Assembly: GCA_905339405.1 (NCBI GenBank)
Contig: CAJPGC010000030.1
Coordinates: 1-64,000 of the forward strand
DNA from: an uncultured bacterium
GTDB taxonomy: Bacteria > Desulfobacterota > GWC2-55-46
Length of the DNA: 64,000 nucleotides
Direction: 5' to 3'
A program made the position numbers and the translations under genes. Shown here piece by piece: positions 17,108-24,044 of the stretch (within the stretch, counting starts at the first letter, position 1; each line of letters begins with the position of its first letter). The notes under the pieces are model-generated. The model did no database searches. It was not told the origin of the DNA and worked only from the letters and a program-made list of their open reading frames with translations.

Positions 17108-17659
17108 ATGAGTGAATTGTATAAAGAAATCATTGGTGATTCTATATTGAAAGATATTATAGATTGCCTTAAAAATGACAAACTCACCGTAGCTATGATG
17201 CTGACTTATTGCGCAATGGACGCAATGGCTTTTTTGGCGCTCCCAAAGGGGCAGGACTTTGTAGAAAAAAAGAACTTTATGGCTTGGATTCGTAGATACA
17301 TGAAGGCGGATGCTTCTCAGCCATATCAATATCAGCCAATAGACGTGTATTCGGCGAGATGCGGTCTTATCCATAATTACGGTGCTGAATCAGCCTTGAG
17401 TAAATGCGGGAAAAGCAAAATCTTTATATACAGTTATGGCAGAAAAAATCATATTTTCAAGCCTACAGTAAAACCTAATATAGTTATTATCAGTGTTGAC
17501 ACATTCATTTCAGATTTTTTAACAGCTGTTAATCGTTTTTTGGTCGATATTGAGAAGGATTATGATTTGAGAAATAGAGTTGATTCTAGATTGAAGGGTC
17601 TTTTCAGGGTAATATCCGAATCTGATTTGGGAAAAAAAGTTGATAAAGAAGGCGTATGA
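17108..17659 (+). CDS. HEPN-like protein of unknown function (putative RNase)
   Basis: 183 aa. The start is set at the ATG at 17108, preceded by CGGAG; an in-frame ATG 21 codons upstream lies inside higA and is unlikely. The all-helical protein has an Arg-x4-His motif at residues 84-89 (ARCGLIHNYG), the signature of HEPN-domain RNases. Around it are MTVAMMLTYCAMDAMAFL-like and FMAWIRRYMK helices. I recognise this as resembling a widespread uncharacterised family, but I cannot name a characterised member. It lies 11 nt after higA, so it may share that promoter. The sequence is markedly AT-rich relative to the host genes. A defence or toxin role is inference. Confidence 0.6.
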   Translation: MSELYKEIIGDSILKDIIDCLKNDKLTVAMMLTYCAMDAMAFLALPKGQDFVEKKNFMAWIRRYMKADASQPYQYQPIDVYSARCGLIHNYGAESALSKCGKSKIFIYSYGRKNHIFKPTVKPNIVIISVDTFISDFLTAVNRFLVDIEKDYDLRNRVDSRLKGLFRVISESDLGKKVDKEGV

Positions 17660-17682
17660 TTTGCGCCATCTAAGAGAATGCA

Positions 17683-18489
17683 ATGAAAAAGGTCTCAAAA
17701 TTACGGAAAAGAAAATATTCGTGGGCAGAGACTTTTTATGAAAGTCCGATGTCTATGAAACAAAAACGCATAGCTTCCCGATTGAAAGGCTATGCCGATA
17801 TGGAATCTGTCTACGCCGAAATAGAAGATAAGATTGATGAGAAGGAATTTCCAGAAGGACGGGACTGTTTTTTAACAGATGTGATCAACGCTGCATTGAT
17901 CACTGAAGGTAAGAAGTACTTGAGAGACGGGCAAAACGGTCTCAAAGACCTTAACGACTTACAAAAAAAAATTGCTACACAGGCGGAAAATCTCGCAGTA
18001 TTACTGGACAGGCGCAACAATTTGATAGCCTCTCGGCATGTGCTTAGTAATGCATCTATTAAACCTATTGATCTCTACCGCGAAGCCGGCTGGCGGATGT
18101 ACCCGGTGGAGCGGCGTCATAGTTTCAAAAAAGATACTTGGCCTGTTTTTAAAGATTATATCTCTTTAAAAACCTATTATGCGCTCTCAATGCAGGAGCC
18201 GACTTTCTCGGAGATGCTACGTATTTTAAGTCGTCAAATGAAAGATAATCCATTCGAACCCGCTCACCCTGGCATGAAAAAAATAAATCAATACAGGAAA
18301 ACATCACCTGCCGCAGATTTTGTGCGTTGTCTTTCTCATGAACTTTCAGTTTCAGTATTAGTTGGCTATTTACCCCAAAGCTTTTTTCTATCTACAAAGG
18401 CGGTAGCCAAAATTGCAGAAGCTGCCTTGGAACTCGAAGGCGGTGTCACTGAACGAGCCATACAGTTGGCAGTGAAACGCTCTAAGTAA
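17683..18489 (+). CDS. Hypothetical protein, AT-rich cargo of the element
   Basis: 268 aa, no family recognised. The N-terminus is basic (MKKVSKLRKRKYSWAE). The central part is helical and charged with a possible coiled coil near 85-110 (DLNDLQKKIATQAENLAVLL). The C-terminal half contains DFVRCLSHELSVSVLVGYLP and a basic end. There is no signal peptide or clear membrane segment. It follows the HEPN-like gene by 23 nt and precedes a strong terminator, so it closes the left cargo operon. The low GC matches its upstream neighbour and suggests co-transfer. A partner of the HEPN-like protein is possible but unproven. Confidence 0.65.
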   Translation: MKKVSKLRKRKYSWAETFYESPMSMKQKRIASRLKGYADMESVYAEIEDKIDEKEFPEGRDCFLTDVINAALITEGKKYLRDGQNGLKDLNDLQKKIATQAENLAVLLDRRNNLIASRHVLSNASIKPIDLYREAGWRMYPVERRHSFKKDTWPVFKDYISLKTYYALSMQEPTFSEMLRILSRQMKDNPFEPAHPGMKKINQYRKTSPAADFVRCLSHELSVSVLVGYLPQSFFLSTKAVAKIAEAALELEGGVTERAIQLAVKRSK

Positions 18490-18560
18490 TTGATGGACTA
18501 TTCGCTTGTGAAATAAATATTCGAATCGTCCTGCATTATAAAAATATTTAACTTACATTG

Positions 18561-18596
18561 GCCTCAACAGTTATCTGTTGAGGCTTTTTGTTTTTT
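18561..18596 (+). terminator. Rho-independent terminator after the left cargo operon
   Basis: Perfect 10-bp stem GCCTCAACAG / CTGTTGAGGC (18561-18570 / 18575-18584) with a TTAT loop, followed by TTTTTGTTTTTT. Confidence 0.92.
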
Positions 18597-18612
18597 AAAC
18601 GGAGAACGAACA

Positions 18613-18891
18613 ATGAGCGAGACCCCCTACACTACGATGGACGCTTACCAGGCAGCCTATCTTGTCATTCATGGGCATGCCCCTGAGTTGCTCCACGAAG
18701 GCCCGAAAGTTATCTTCGCCTTCAAAAGCACACCAACCCTCTTTAAAGACATCTCTGATTACCAGAGCGGCTCCAGGGTCGAAGCCTTGAGGCTTGCCAA
18801 TACGATCAAAATTTTAAAAAGTCAGATATTCGCGAAAAAGAAGAATGTAGCTGGAGAATGGTATGGCCGTGGAAAAGCGCCCTCTTTCTAA
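18613..18891 (+). CDS. Small phage-type protein, DUF5659-like
   Basis: 92 aa. The pattern TTMDAYQAAYLVIHGHAPEL, KVIFAFKSTPTLFKDISDYQ and LANTIKILKSQIF resembles the DUF5659 family of small proteins common in prophages. Its function is unknown. The ribosome-binding site is ACGGAGAA, 7-8 nt before ATG. It overlaps the next gene by 29 nt and begins the second operon of the element, just after the terminator. Confidence 0.6.
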   Translation: MSETPYTTMDAYQAAYLVIHGHAPELLHEGPKVIFAFKSTPTLFKDISDYQSGSRVEALRLANTIKILKSQIFAKKKNVAGEWYGRGKAPSF

Positions 18892-19108
18892 TCACTCTGC
18901 CGAGGCTCAGCCAAGGCAGCCTATAAAACCTCGACTCCTAAACATTAGTGAAGCTTCGACCTATTTAGGACGAAGCTCCGGTGCACTACGTATGATGATC
19001 CACCGTGGGCAAGTCCCAGTGGTGCGCCTTTCCGGCAGGGTCCAACTCGACATCGAGGACCTGGACCGATTGATTTCAGCGAATAAGGTACGGGAGACGG
19101 TTTTTTAA
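18863..19108 (+). CDS. MerR/excisionase-type helix-turn-helix protein
   Basis: 81 aa. A disordered N-terminus of about 25 residues is followed by a winged-helix HTH_17-type domain (LNISEASTYLGRSSGALRMM, HRGQVPVVRLSGRVQLDIED). Such proteins act as excisionases or small regulators in mobile elements. The stop overlaps the start of the next gene (TAATG). A second protein of the same class lies at 27659-27874, closer to the integrase. Confidence 0.75.
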   Translation: MAVEKRPLSNHSAEAQPRQPIKPRLLNISEASTYLGRSSGALRMMIHRGQVPVVRLSGRVQLDIEDLDRLISANKVRETVF

Positions 19109-19638
19109 TGAAGTTTGAGGTAAGAGGACTTAAATATCTGCGGGAAGCTTTAGATCCGAAACGATACAAAAAAATCGCAACCCGCACAGTGAACAAGCTC
19201 GGAGCCCAGGCAAAGACGGCCGTCAATAGAGCGGTCCGAGGCACCTATAACATTTCAAGAGAACGCCTTGATGCCGGGCTTTACCTCCGCCGGGCAACCT
19301 GGGAAAACCCTGTATTCCTACTGAAGTTCAAAGGCCGGTCACCAGGGCTCCAGCACTTCGACGCCAGACAGACCCGCCGGGGCGTGACCGTCAAGGTAAA
19401 GAAAGAAGGCGGCCGCAAAGTGGTTCAGGGTGCCTTCATGCCAGCTTCAATAGAAGGCGTCTATAAGCGCGAGGGAGCGGCCAGGCTGCCCATAAAACGC
19501 CTTTATGGGCCGGATATCGTGGGCATGGTTAATGAAGTCGGTATTGATTCAGTGCAGAAGGTTCTTGATGAGAACGCCGAGAGAATCCTTTCGCACGAGT
19601 TTGATTTTGAGATGGGAAAAAATAATCGCTCTGTGTAG
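19108..19638 (+). CDS. Minor tail protein Z (GPZ) family protein
   Basis: 176 aa. The sequence KKIATRTVNKLGAQAKTAVN, TYNISRERLDAGLYLRRATW and the Gly/Lys-rich middle match the prophage minor tail protein Z family, which acts in tail completion at the head-tail junction. The C-terminus (ERILSHEFDFEMGKN) is also typical. It overlaps the HTH gene by 1 nt and is separated from the other tail gene (24045-25904) by the primase block, an unusual gene order. Confidence 0.75.
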   Translation: MKFEVRGLKYLREALDPKRYKKIATRTVNKLGAQAKTAVNRAVRGTYNISRERLDAGLYLRRATWENPVFLLKFKGRSPGLQHFDARQTRRGVTVKVKKEGGRKVVQGAFMPASIEGVYKREGAARLPIKRLYGPDIVGMVNEVGIDSVQKVLDENAERILSHEFDFEMGKNNRSV

Positions 19639-19963
19639 CCCTTTTACACCGGGAAAAAGGGACGGCAGTGAGAAGGGAGAATGAGATGCAGTTGAAGGGA
19701 GTACATCATCAACCCTGTGTTGCAGCACAGGACAGGTGGCAACCGCTCCAAAATCCCTTCACGCTTCTCACCATGCCATGGGCGGCAAGGCCTACGCCTT
19801 CAATGCCTTGCCGCCCCCCTACCCCCATTACAGCCGTACAAGCGACAAAACATGGGATAAGACGATGGCACCCCCCACCTTGGGTTTTTCGATGGGCGCA
19901 CTTATACGGGGTTTCCAACGCGCGGGATTCAAGCGCGGTTAAACTTTTTTTCGGCATGGAAAA
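19639..19963 (+). other. Interval with no confident gene
   Basis: 325 nt between the GPZ gene and the zinc-ribbon protein. One plus-strand frame (ATG 19736 to stop at 19942, 68 aa, with NALPPPYPHYSRTSDKTWDK and a basic GFQRAGFKRG end) has a protein-like composition. It lacks a clear ribosome-binding site and overlapping frames are open too. The sequence holds C-rich runs (CCGCCCCCCTACCCCC). It may be a small phage gene or an untranslated spacer. Confidence 0.3.
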
Positions 19964-20443
19964 ATGGAATTGAAAGAAAACTCAACAAAAACGCATAATT
20001 GCGAGACTCAAGGCGAGGTAAAAACAGAATCTCGCAAATCAACTCCTTTCTTCATTGAGGAGTTGAGCCGGACATTTTCTGCGAAGTTGTTCGACGAGGA
20101 CGCCTGCCGTCAATGGGTGATCGGGAGGCTACACCTAGACGGCGCTCGCTGCCCCGGTTGCAATGTTCCTCTCCAGGACAAGTCGACCCTCGCGAATTTC
20201 TGGCAGGGCAAGCGCTGTTGTTGCAAGAGCTGTGGACGCTGGTTCACGGCCAAAACTCGCACCTTTTTACAGGGCATGCAGATGGAATTCCGCCAGGTAT
20301 TCCTCCTCGCGGTCCTCCTTGACCTTATGGAGAACCCGCCGACCCCGGAGCTTATCGCTCGATTTGTGGGCGTTTCATTGAATACTGTTTCTTTCTGGCA
20401 TAAAAAAATCAAAGTTGTTGAGGTGGTTGAGAATGAACAATGA
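19964..20443 (+). CDS. Zinc-ribbon plus HTH protein, transposase-N-terminus-like
   Basis: 159 aa. A four-cysteine zinc ribbon (CPGC, then CKSC) is followed by the stretch FTAKTRTFLQGMQMEFRQVF and a helix-turn-helix (IARFVGVSLNTVSFWHKKIK). This layout resembles the N-terminal part of IS1595/IS1-type transposases, but no DDE catalytic domain follows. It is therefore more likely a stand-alone DNA-binding protein of the element. It overlaps the primase start by 11 nt, implying joint expression and perhaps a role in replication or its control. Confidence 0.65.
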   Translation: MELKENSTKTHNCETQGEVKTESRKSTPFFIEELSRTFSAKLFDEDACRQWVIGRLHLDGARCPGCNVPLQDKSTLANFWQGKRCCCKSCGRWFTAKTRTFLQGMQMEFRQVFLLAVLLDLMENPPTPELIARFVGVSLNTVSFWHKKIKVVEVVENEQ

Positions 20444-21995
20444 AGAAAAAGAGATCGGGCAGGCAGTTCGGGAACGAGTTGAGGCTGAAAAGGAAGCCCT
20501 CGCGGACGCTAAGACAGAGGCCTCTCTTACATCCAGATTCGTATACGACTGCCTCATGGCGAACGAGCTCGGAGACGGCACGCTCTTTACTGCCCTTCAC
20601 AGGCACAAATTTATTTACGACAAGGCCGCTTGTCAGTGGTTCGCCTGGACAGGACACTTCTGGAAACTCGACACCCTCGAGCGGGCATACAGAGCCGTCG
20701 AAGAGGTAGCCCAAATGTACCTAGCCGAGGCGGACAAACTCGGCAGGGAGATAAGCGACGCGATCATCAAAGAAGAGATCGACCGTGTTAAAAAACTGCG
20801 AGGGACCCAGAACGATTATTACAGCCGCGTGAAGCGGCTGAGGTCTCTAAAGGGTGCACAGAATTGCCTGAGTTGGGCACACCGCGTTCTGGACGGACTC
20901 AGTATACATAGTGAGAGATTTGACCGTAACCCATGGCTCCTTGCCTGCACCAACGGCGTAATAGAGCTCAGGACGGGACGGTCCAGGCCAGGGCGGCCAG
21001 ACGACCTCATAACGAAAGCCTCACCTCATAATTGGAAGGATATCGACGAGCCAGCGCCGGCATGGGAAGCCTTTCTCGATGCTGTATTCGATGGAGACAA
21101 GGATCTTATAAACTACCTGCAGCGCCTTTTTGGTTACGGCATCACCGGCCTTTCAACAGAGCACATCCTGCCGGTCCTTCATGGCGAGGGCAGGAACGGC
21201 AAGAGCACCCTTGTCGAAACGCTCCGCTATGTTCTGGGCCCCCTTGCCCAGCCTATACAGAGCGAGATGCTTCTCGATCAGCGCGTTGCACGTTCGAGCT
21301 CCGGGGCTTCACCGGACACGATGACCTTGAAAGGCCTCCGCATCGCCTTCGCTTCAGAAACAGATGAAGGCCGCCGCTTCTCGACTTCAAGGGCGAAGTG
21401 GCTCTCCTCAGGAGATACACTTACTGGCCGAGCACTCTATGACAAGCTCGAAACCGTCTTTGAGCCGACGCACCTCCTCTGCTTATTGACCAATCATTTG
21501 CCGCATGCGCCAGGCGACGATTTCGCCTTCTGGCAGAGGATCCACCTGGTCCCCTTCAATATGAAATTCGTCGACACCCCACAAAACAGCTATGAGCGGC
21601 CGAGAGACAAGGAACTGCCAGAAAAGCTCAAGGCAGAAGCTCCTGGAATCCTCGCCTGGCTGGTGCGCGGCTGCATCGAGTGGCAGCGCCAGGGGCTCAA
21701 CCCGCCTATAAAAGTCAAGGCGGCAACAGAGAGCTATCGTTTCGGCGAGGACGTGCTGGCTGAGTTTCTTGAGGCGTGCTGTTACCCGCTTGAAAAAACT
21801 GAACAGGCCGACAGATCCCAATTTGCCCTCCTATACGAGGCCTTCTGCGATTGGTATCGGGACACGCGCGGGCCCGAGCCTCCCAAAAAGAAAAAGTTCT
21901 CGCAGCTCATGGAGAAAAGGTTCCGGAAAGAAAAGGCCGGCGGATATATCTGGTTCTATGGCGTGAGCATCAAACCTGTAACGGAGCGGGGGTAA
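20433..21995 (+). CDS. P4/D5-type phage primase-helicase (superfamily 3 helicase)
   Basis: 520 aa from the ATG at 20433; an alternative ATG six codons earlier is possible. The D5_N-like region includes LHRHKFIYDKAACQWFAWTG and HRVLDGLSIHSERFDRNPWL. The SF3 helicase has Walker A GEGRNGKST near 252-260, followed by ETDEGRRFSTSRAKWLSSGD and the sensor region LLTNHLPHAPGDDFAFWQRI. The C-terminal winged domain ends near WFYGVSIKP. Proteins of this family start replication of phage satellites and plasmids from their own origin. No classical archaeo-eukaryotic primase N-domain is evident, so it may be helicase-only. Confidence 0.88.
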   Translation: MNNEEKEIGQAVRERVEAEKEALADAKTEASLTSRFVYDCLMANELGDGTLFTALHRHKFIYDKAACQWFAWTGHFWKLDTLERAYRAVEEVAQMYLAEADKLGREISDAIIKEEIDRVKKLRGTQNDYYSRVKRLRSLKGAQNCLSWAHRVLDGLSIHSERFDRNPWLLACTNGVIELRTGRSRPGRPDDLITKASPHNWKDIDEPAPAWEAFLDAVFDGDKDLINYLQRLFGYGITGLSTEHILPVLHGEGRNGKSTLVETLRYVLGPLAQPIQSEMLLDQRVARSSSGASPDTMTLKGLRIAFASETDEGRRFSTSRAKWLSSGDTLTGRALYDKLETVFEPTHLLCLLTNHLPHAPGDDFAFWQRIHLVPFNMKFVDTPQNSYERPRDKELPEKLKAEAPGILAWLVRGCIEWQRQGLNPPIKVKAATESYRFGEDVLAEFLEACCYPLEKTEQADRSQFALLYEAFCDWYRDTRGPEPPKKKKFSQLMEKRFRKEKAGGYIWFYGVSIKPVTERG

Positions 21996-22379
21996 AAATC
22001 ATGGAGTCATGTTTCATCTTTTTGGAATTCTCAACTGTAAACACCGATTACGGTTAATTTTTCGCTTAACCATGATGATTTAATGAAGGACGGAAAAGCC
22101 TTGAACGGCGCAATAAGGGAGTATTTTACACAAATAACAGGATTTAGTCCTGCAATTTTGAATATAGAAGAGAGAGGAAAATCTTTAAGAAAAAATCCTT
22201 TTTTATAAGGAACACATGACTATTTTTAAAGTGCAAAAAATGGCTGTTGTTTTTCACGTGGAACGCAAACAGGAAGATTCTCTCGCTGAAATGCGTACAG
22301 GGGGAGCGGGGGGCTTGATATAGATACTGCCTATGCAGAAACTGTTCGAGCAAAAAATACAGAAGCAGAGGAGGCATAA
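21996..22379 (+). other. Low-GC interval with only micro-ORFs
   Basis: 384 nt between the primase and the next clear gene. Two short plus-strand frames are open: 22083-22208 (41 aa, MKDGKALNGAIREYFTQITG onward) and 22216-22323 (35 aa). Neither has a convincing ribosome-binding site. The segment holds a parS-like 16-mer (22250-22265). It ends in a strong ribosome-binding site (GAGGAGG) for the gene at 22380. Lying beside the replication gene, it could contain the element's origin, but I see no iterons. Confidence 0.4.
22250..22265. promoter_or_regulatory. parS-like 16-mer
   Basis: TTTTTCACGTGGAACG matches the ParB-site consensus TGTTTCACGTGAAACA at 13 of 16 positions, including the central CACGTG. 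No parA/parB gene is in the window. It may bind host ParB or be a coincidence. Confidence 0.25.
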
Positions 22380-22649
22380 ATGGGAACGGTCTGGTTTAAA
22401 ACAGGTTCAGGAACAATCGGCGCAAATACGCCAAAACAATTTCTTGAAAACCTTCAGACAAGGGAATTAGCAGATGGACAGCTTGAGGCAATAAAAGATC
22501 TGGCTGCTATCCCTTTCGATAACCACGAGGGAGATCTCGTGCCGGCCCGGTCCATGGAGGATTACAGGGCTTTTCTGGCAAAAGGATGGACACCGGCAAA
22601 GCCTTCGGACTTCGAATACCGTATGCAGATTCTCAAAAATCATATCTGA
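22380..22649 (+). CDS. Hypothetical protein of the element
   Basis: 89 aa, not recognised. It begins MGTVWFKTGSGTIGANTPKQ and ends in a basic helical stretch. It has acidic and hydrophobic segments but no signal or membrane helix. The ribosome-binding site GAGGAGG is strong. It lies 11 nt upstream of the 326-aa coiled-coil protein and probably starts the structural-type operon. Confidence 0.65.
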   Translation: MGTVWFKTGSGTIGANTPKQFLENLQTRELADGQLEAIKDLAAIPFDNHEGDLVPARSMEDYRAFLAKGWTPAKPSDFEYRMQILKNHI

Positions 22650-22660
22650 GGAGAAAAACC

Positions 22661-23641
22661 ATGGACATTATCACAAACCCATTACCGGCTGAGGCCGTCG
22701 GCAGCCTGAACCGGCTTGAAGGCGTAGGAAGGAAGATCGACGACCGGCTCGCGGCTTACGAGGCAGAGCTTTCCATGCTTAACAAGGACGTGGCCGAGCA
22801 GTTTCTGACGGAAAAAGTTGCCAGTCAGAAGAAGGTAGAGGCCTCCGACAGGCTCGCCGCCGAGCTCGAGCAGCTCATGGAGGAACTTGCCGGCGCCGAT
22901 GATAGCCTCTCGAGGATGGTGGCCGAATTCGAGGACCCGCGCACCGAGGACGAAAAGCGCGTCGAGTTCGGCAGGGACGCGGTGGAGCGTCAGTTCAAGT
23001 ATATCGTAGGGAAGCTCGCGAAGTCATCCGACGGCAAGTACATCGACGCGCTTTCCACGGACGACGCTTCCTTCCTTGGAAACTACTTTCTCCACCAGGA
23101 GATAAGCGCCCTCCGGTCTTCATTCTGCCAGGCCGAGACCCGGGACATGCTTTTGAGCCTCGATGGAGGCATCGTCTCTGAGAAAGACCCGAGGACCGGC
23201 GCGGTCACGGCAAACAAGCTCAATCCCGAGGCCTACAGGCTTCACCTTTACAAGCAGGCGCTCGAACGAAACGACAGGGACGCGATCGAGGTCTTTGAGG
23301 CCCCGGAGCTCGAAGGCCTCTTGTTCTCCGGCGACAACAAGACCTGGGCGAAGTTCCTTGCACTCAAGGGGCAGGCCCTGGCGTCCCGAAAAGACCCGGC
23401 GAAAGAGGCGCAAAAATCGCACGCCCAGGCCCTCCGGACACAAGCTGCGAAAGCGCGGCTCGAGCGCGGGAAAAAAATCGCCTCCCTGATTGACGGCGGC
23501 GTATTCAACCCGGACGATGCTCATCTGCAGAAGCTCTCCAGGCTTTTTGGCAAGCACGAGATCGGCGGGTTCAACTTCAACGCATCTTTCAACCCGTTCC
23601 TGAGGGCAAGACGCGCGAAATTTGGAAAGGGGGCAAAATGA
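22661..23641 (+). CDS. Hypothetical coiled-coil protein with C-terminal NPF motif
   Basis: 326 aa from the ATG at 22661 (ribosome-binding site GAGGAG). An upstream in-frame ATG at 22586 lies inside the preceding gene. Residues about 10-105 are predicted coiled coil (RKIDDRLAAYEAELSMLNKD and similar). The middle is helical and charged. The C-terminus has DGGVFNPDD and FNASFNPFLRARRAKFGKG. A near copy of this tail ends the next protein (TNPFLEARKQRF). No family is recognised. Position between the primase and the tape-measure gene suggests a virion or scaffold-like role, but that is inference. Confidence 0.7.
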   Translation: MDIITNPLPAEAVGSLNRLEGVGRKIDDRLAAYEAELSMLNKDVAEQFLTEKVASQKKVEASDRLAAELEQLMEELAGADDSLSRMVAEFEDPRTEDEKRVEFGRDAVERQFKYIVGKLAKSSDGKYIDALSTDDASFLGNYFLHQEISALRSSFCQAETRDMLLSLDGGIVSEKDPRTGAVTANKLNPEAYRLHLYKQALERNDRDAIEVFEAPELEGLLFSGDNKTWAKFLALKGQALASRKDPAKEAQKSHAQALRTQAAKARLERGKKIASLIDGGVFNPDDAHLQKLSRLFGKHEIGGFNFNASFNPFLRARRAKFGKGAK

Positions 23642-23913
23642 GCGACGGCACGAATACAAAGAAACCTTCTGGAATGCCTCCCGAGGAACTCCAGGCTATG
23701 TACAAGGAACACGGGGTTGAGTTTAAGAACGCCCCCGAACGAGACCTCTCAGCCCCGAACACCTGGCGCACCATGCCACGCGAAGAGCTTCGGAAACTCA
23801 TGGATGGTGGCGTAAGTATCCCGAAGCGCGGCGGAGGCTTCTATAACTTCAAAACACCGAACACGAACCCGTTCCTGGAGGCCAGGAAGCAGCGGTTTAA
23901 GAACAGGGACTGA
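23638..23913 (+). CDS. Small hypothetical protein sharing the NPFL-x-AR-x-x-RF tail
   Basis: 91 aa. It overlaps the preceding gene by 4 nt (ATGA). The N-terminal half is Pro-rich (KKPSGMPPEELQAMYKEHGV). The C-terminal half repeats the ending of the upstream protein: MDGGVSIPKRGGGFYNFKTP, then NTNPFLEARKQRFKNRD. The shared tail suggests a common interaction or processing signal. No family is recognised. Confidence 0.65.
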   Translation: MSDGTNTKKPSGMPPEELQAMYKEHGVEFKNAPERDLSAPNTWRTMPREELRKLMDGGVSIPKRGGGFYNFKTPNTNPFLEARKQRFKNRD

Positions 23914-24044
23914 TAAGGTCCCTCCTCCGAGGCTCTTTGTCCCGGTCGGCTGGGCCAGGGCAAGGGGCCCGGAGGAAAGGATTCAAGATGATTACGACGG
24001 GAAAAAAGAAAAGCATCGACGGCTGCAAGGGGAGGTTGTGAAAA

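Noticed and set aside
19964..20443. Insertion-sequence transposase
   Set aside because: Only the zinc ribbon and HTH are present, with no DDE domain or terminal inverted repeats, so no IS is called.
23989..24042. 17-codon ORF before the tape-measure gene
   Set aside because: It has a ribosome-binding site-like GGAGGAAAGG, but it is very short and its end mostly supplies the ribosome-binding site of the tape-measure gene; no further support.
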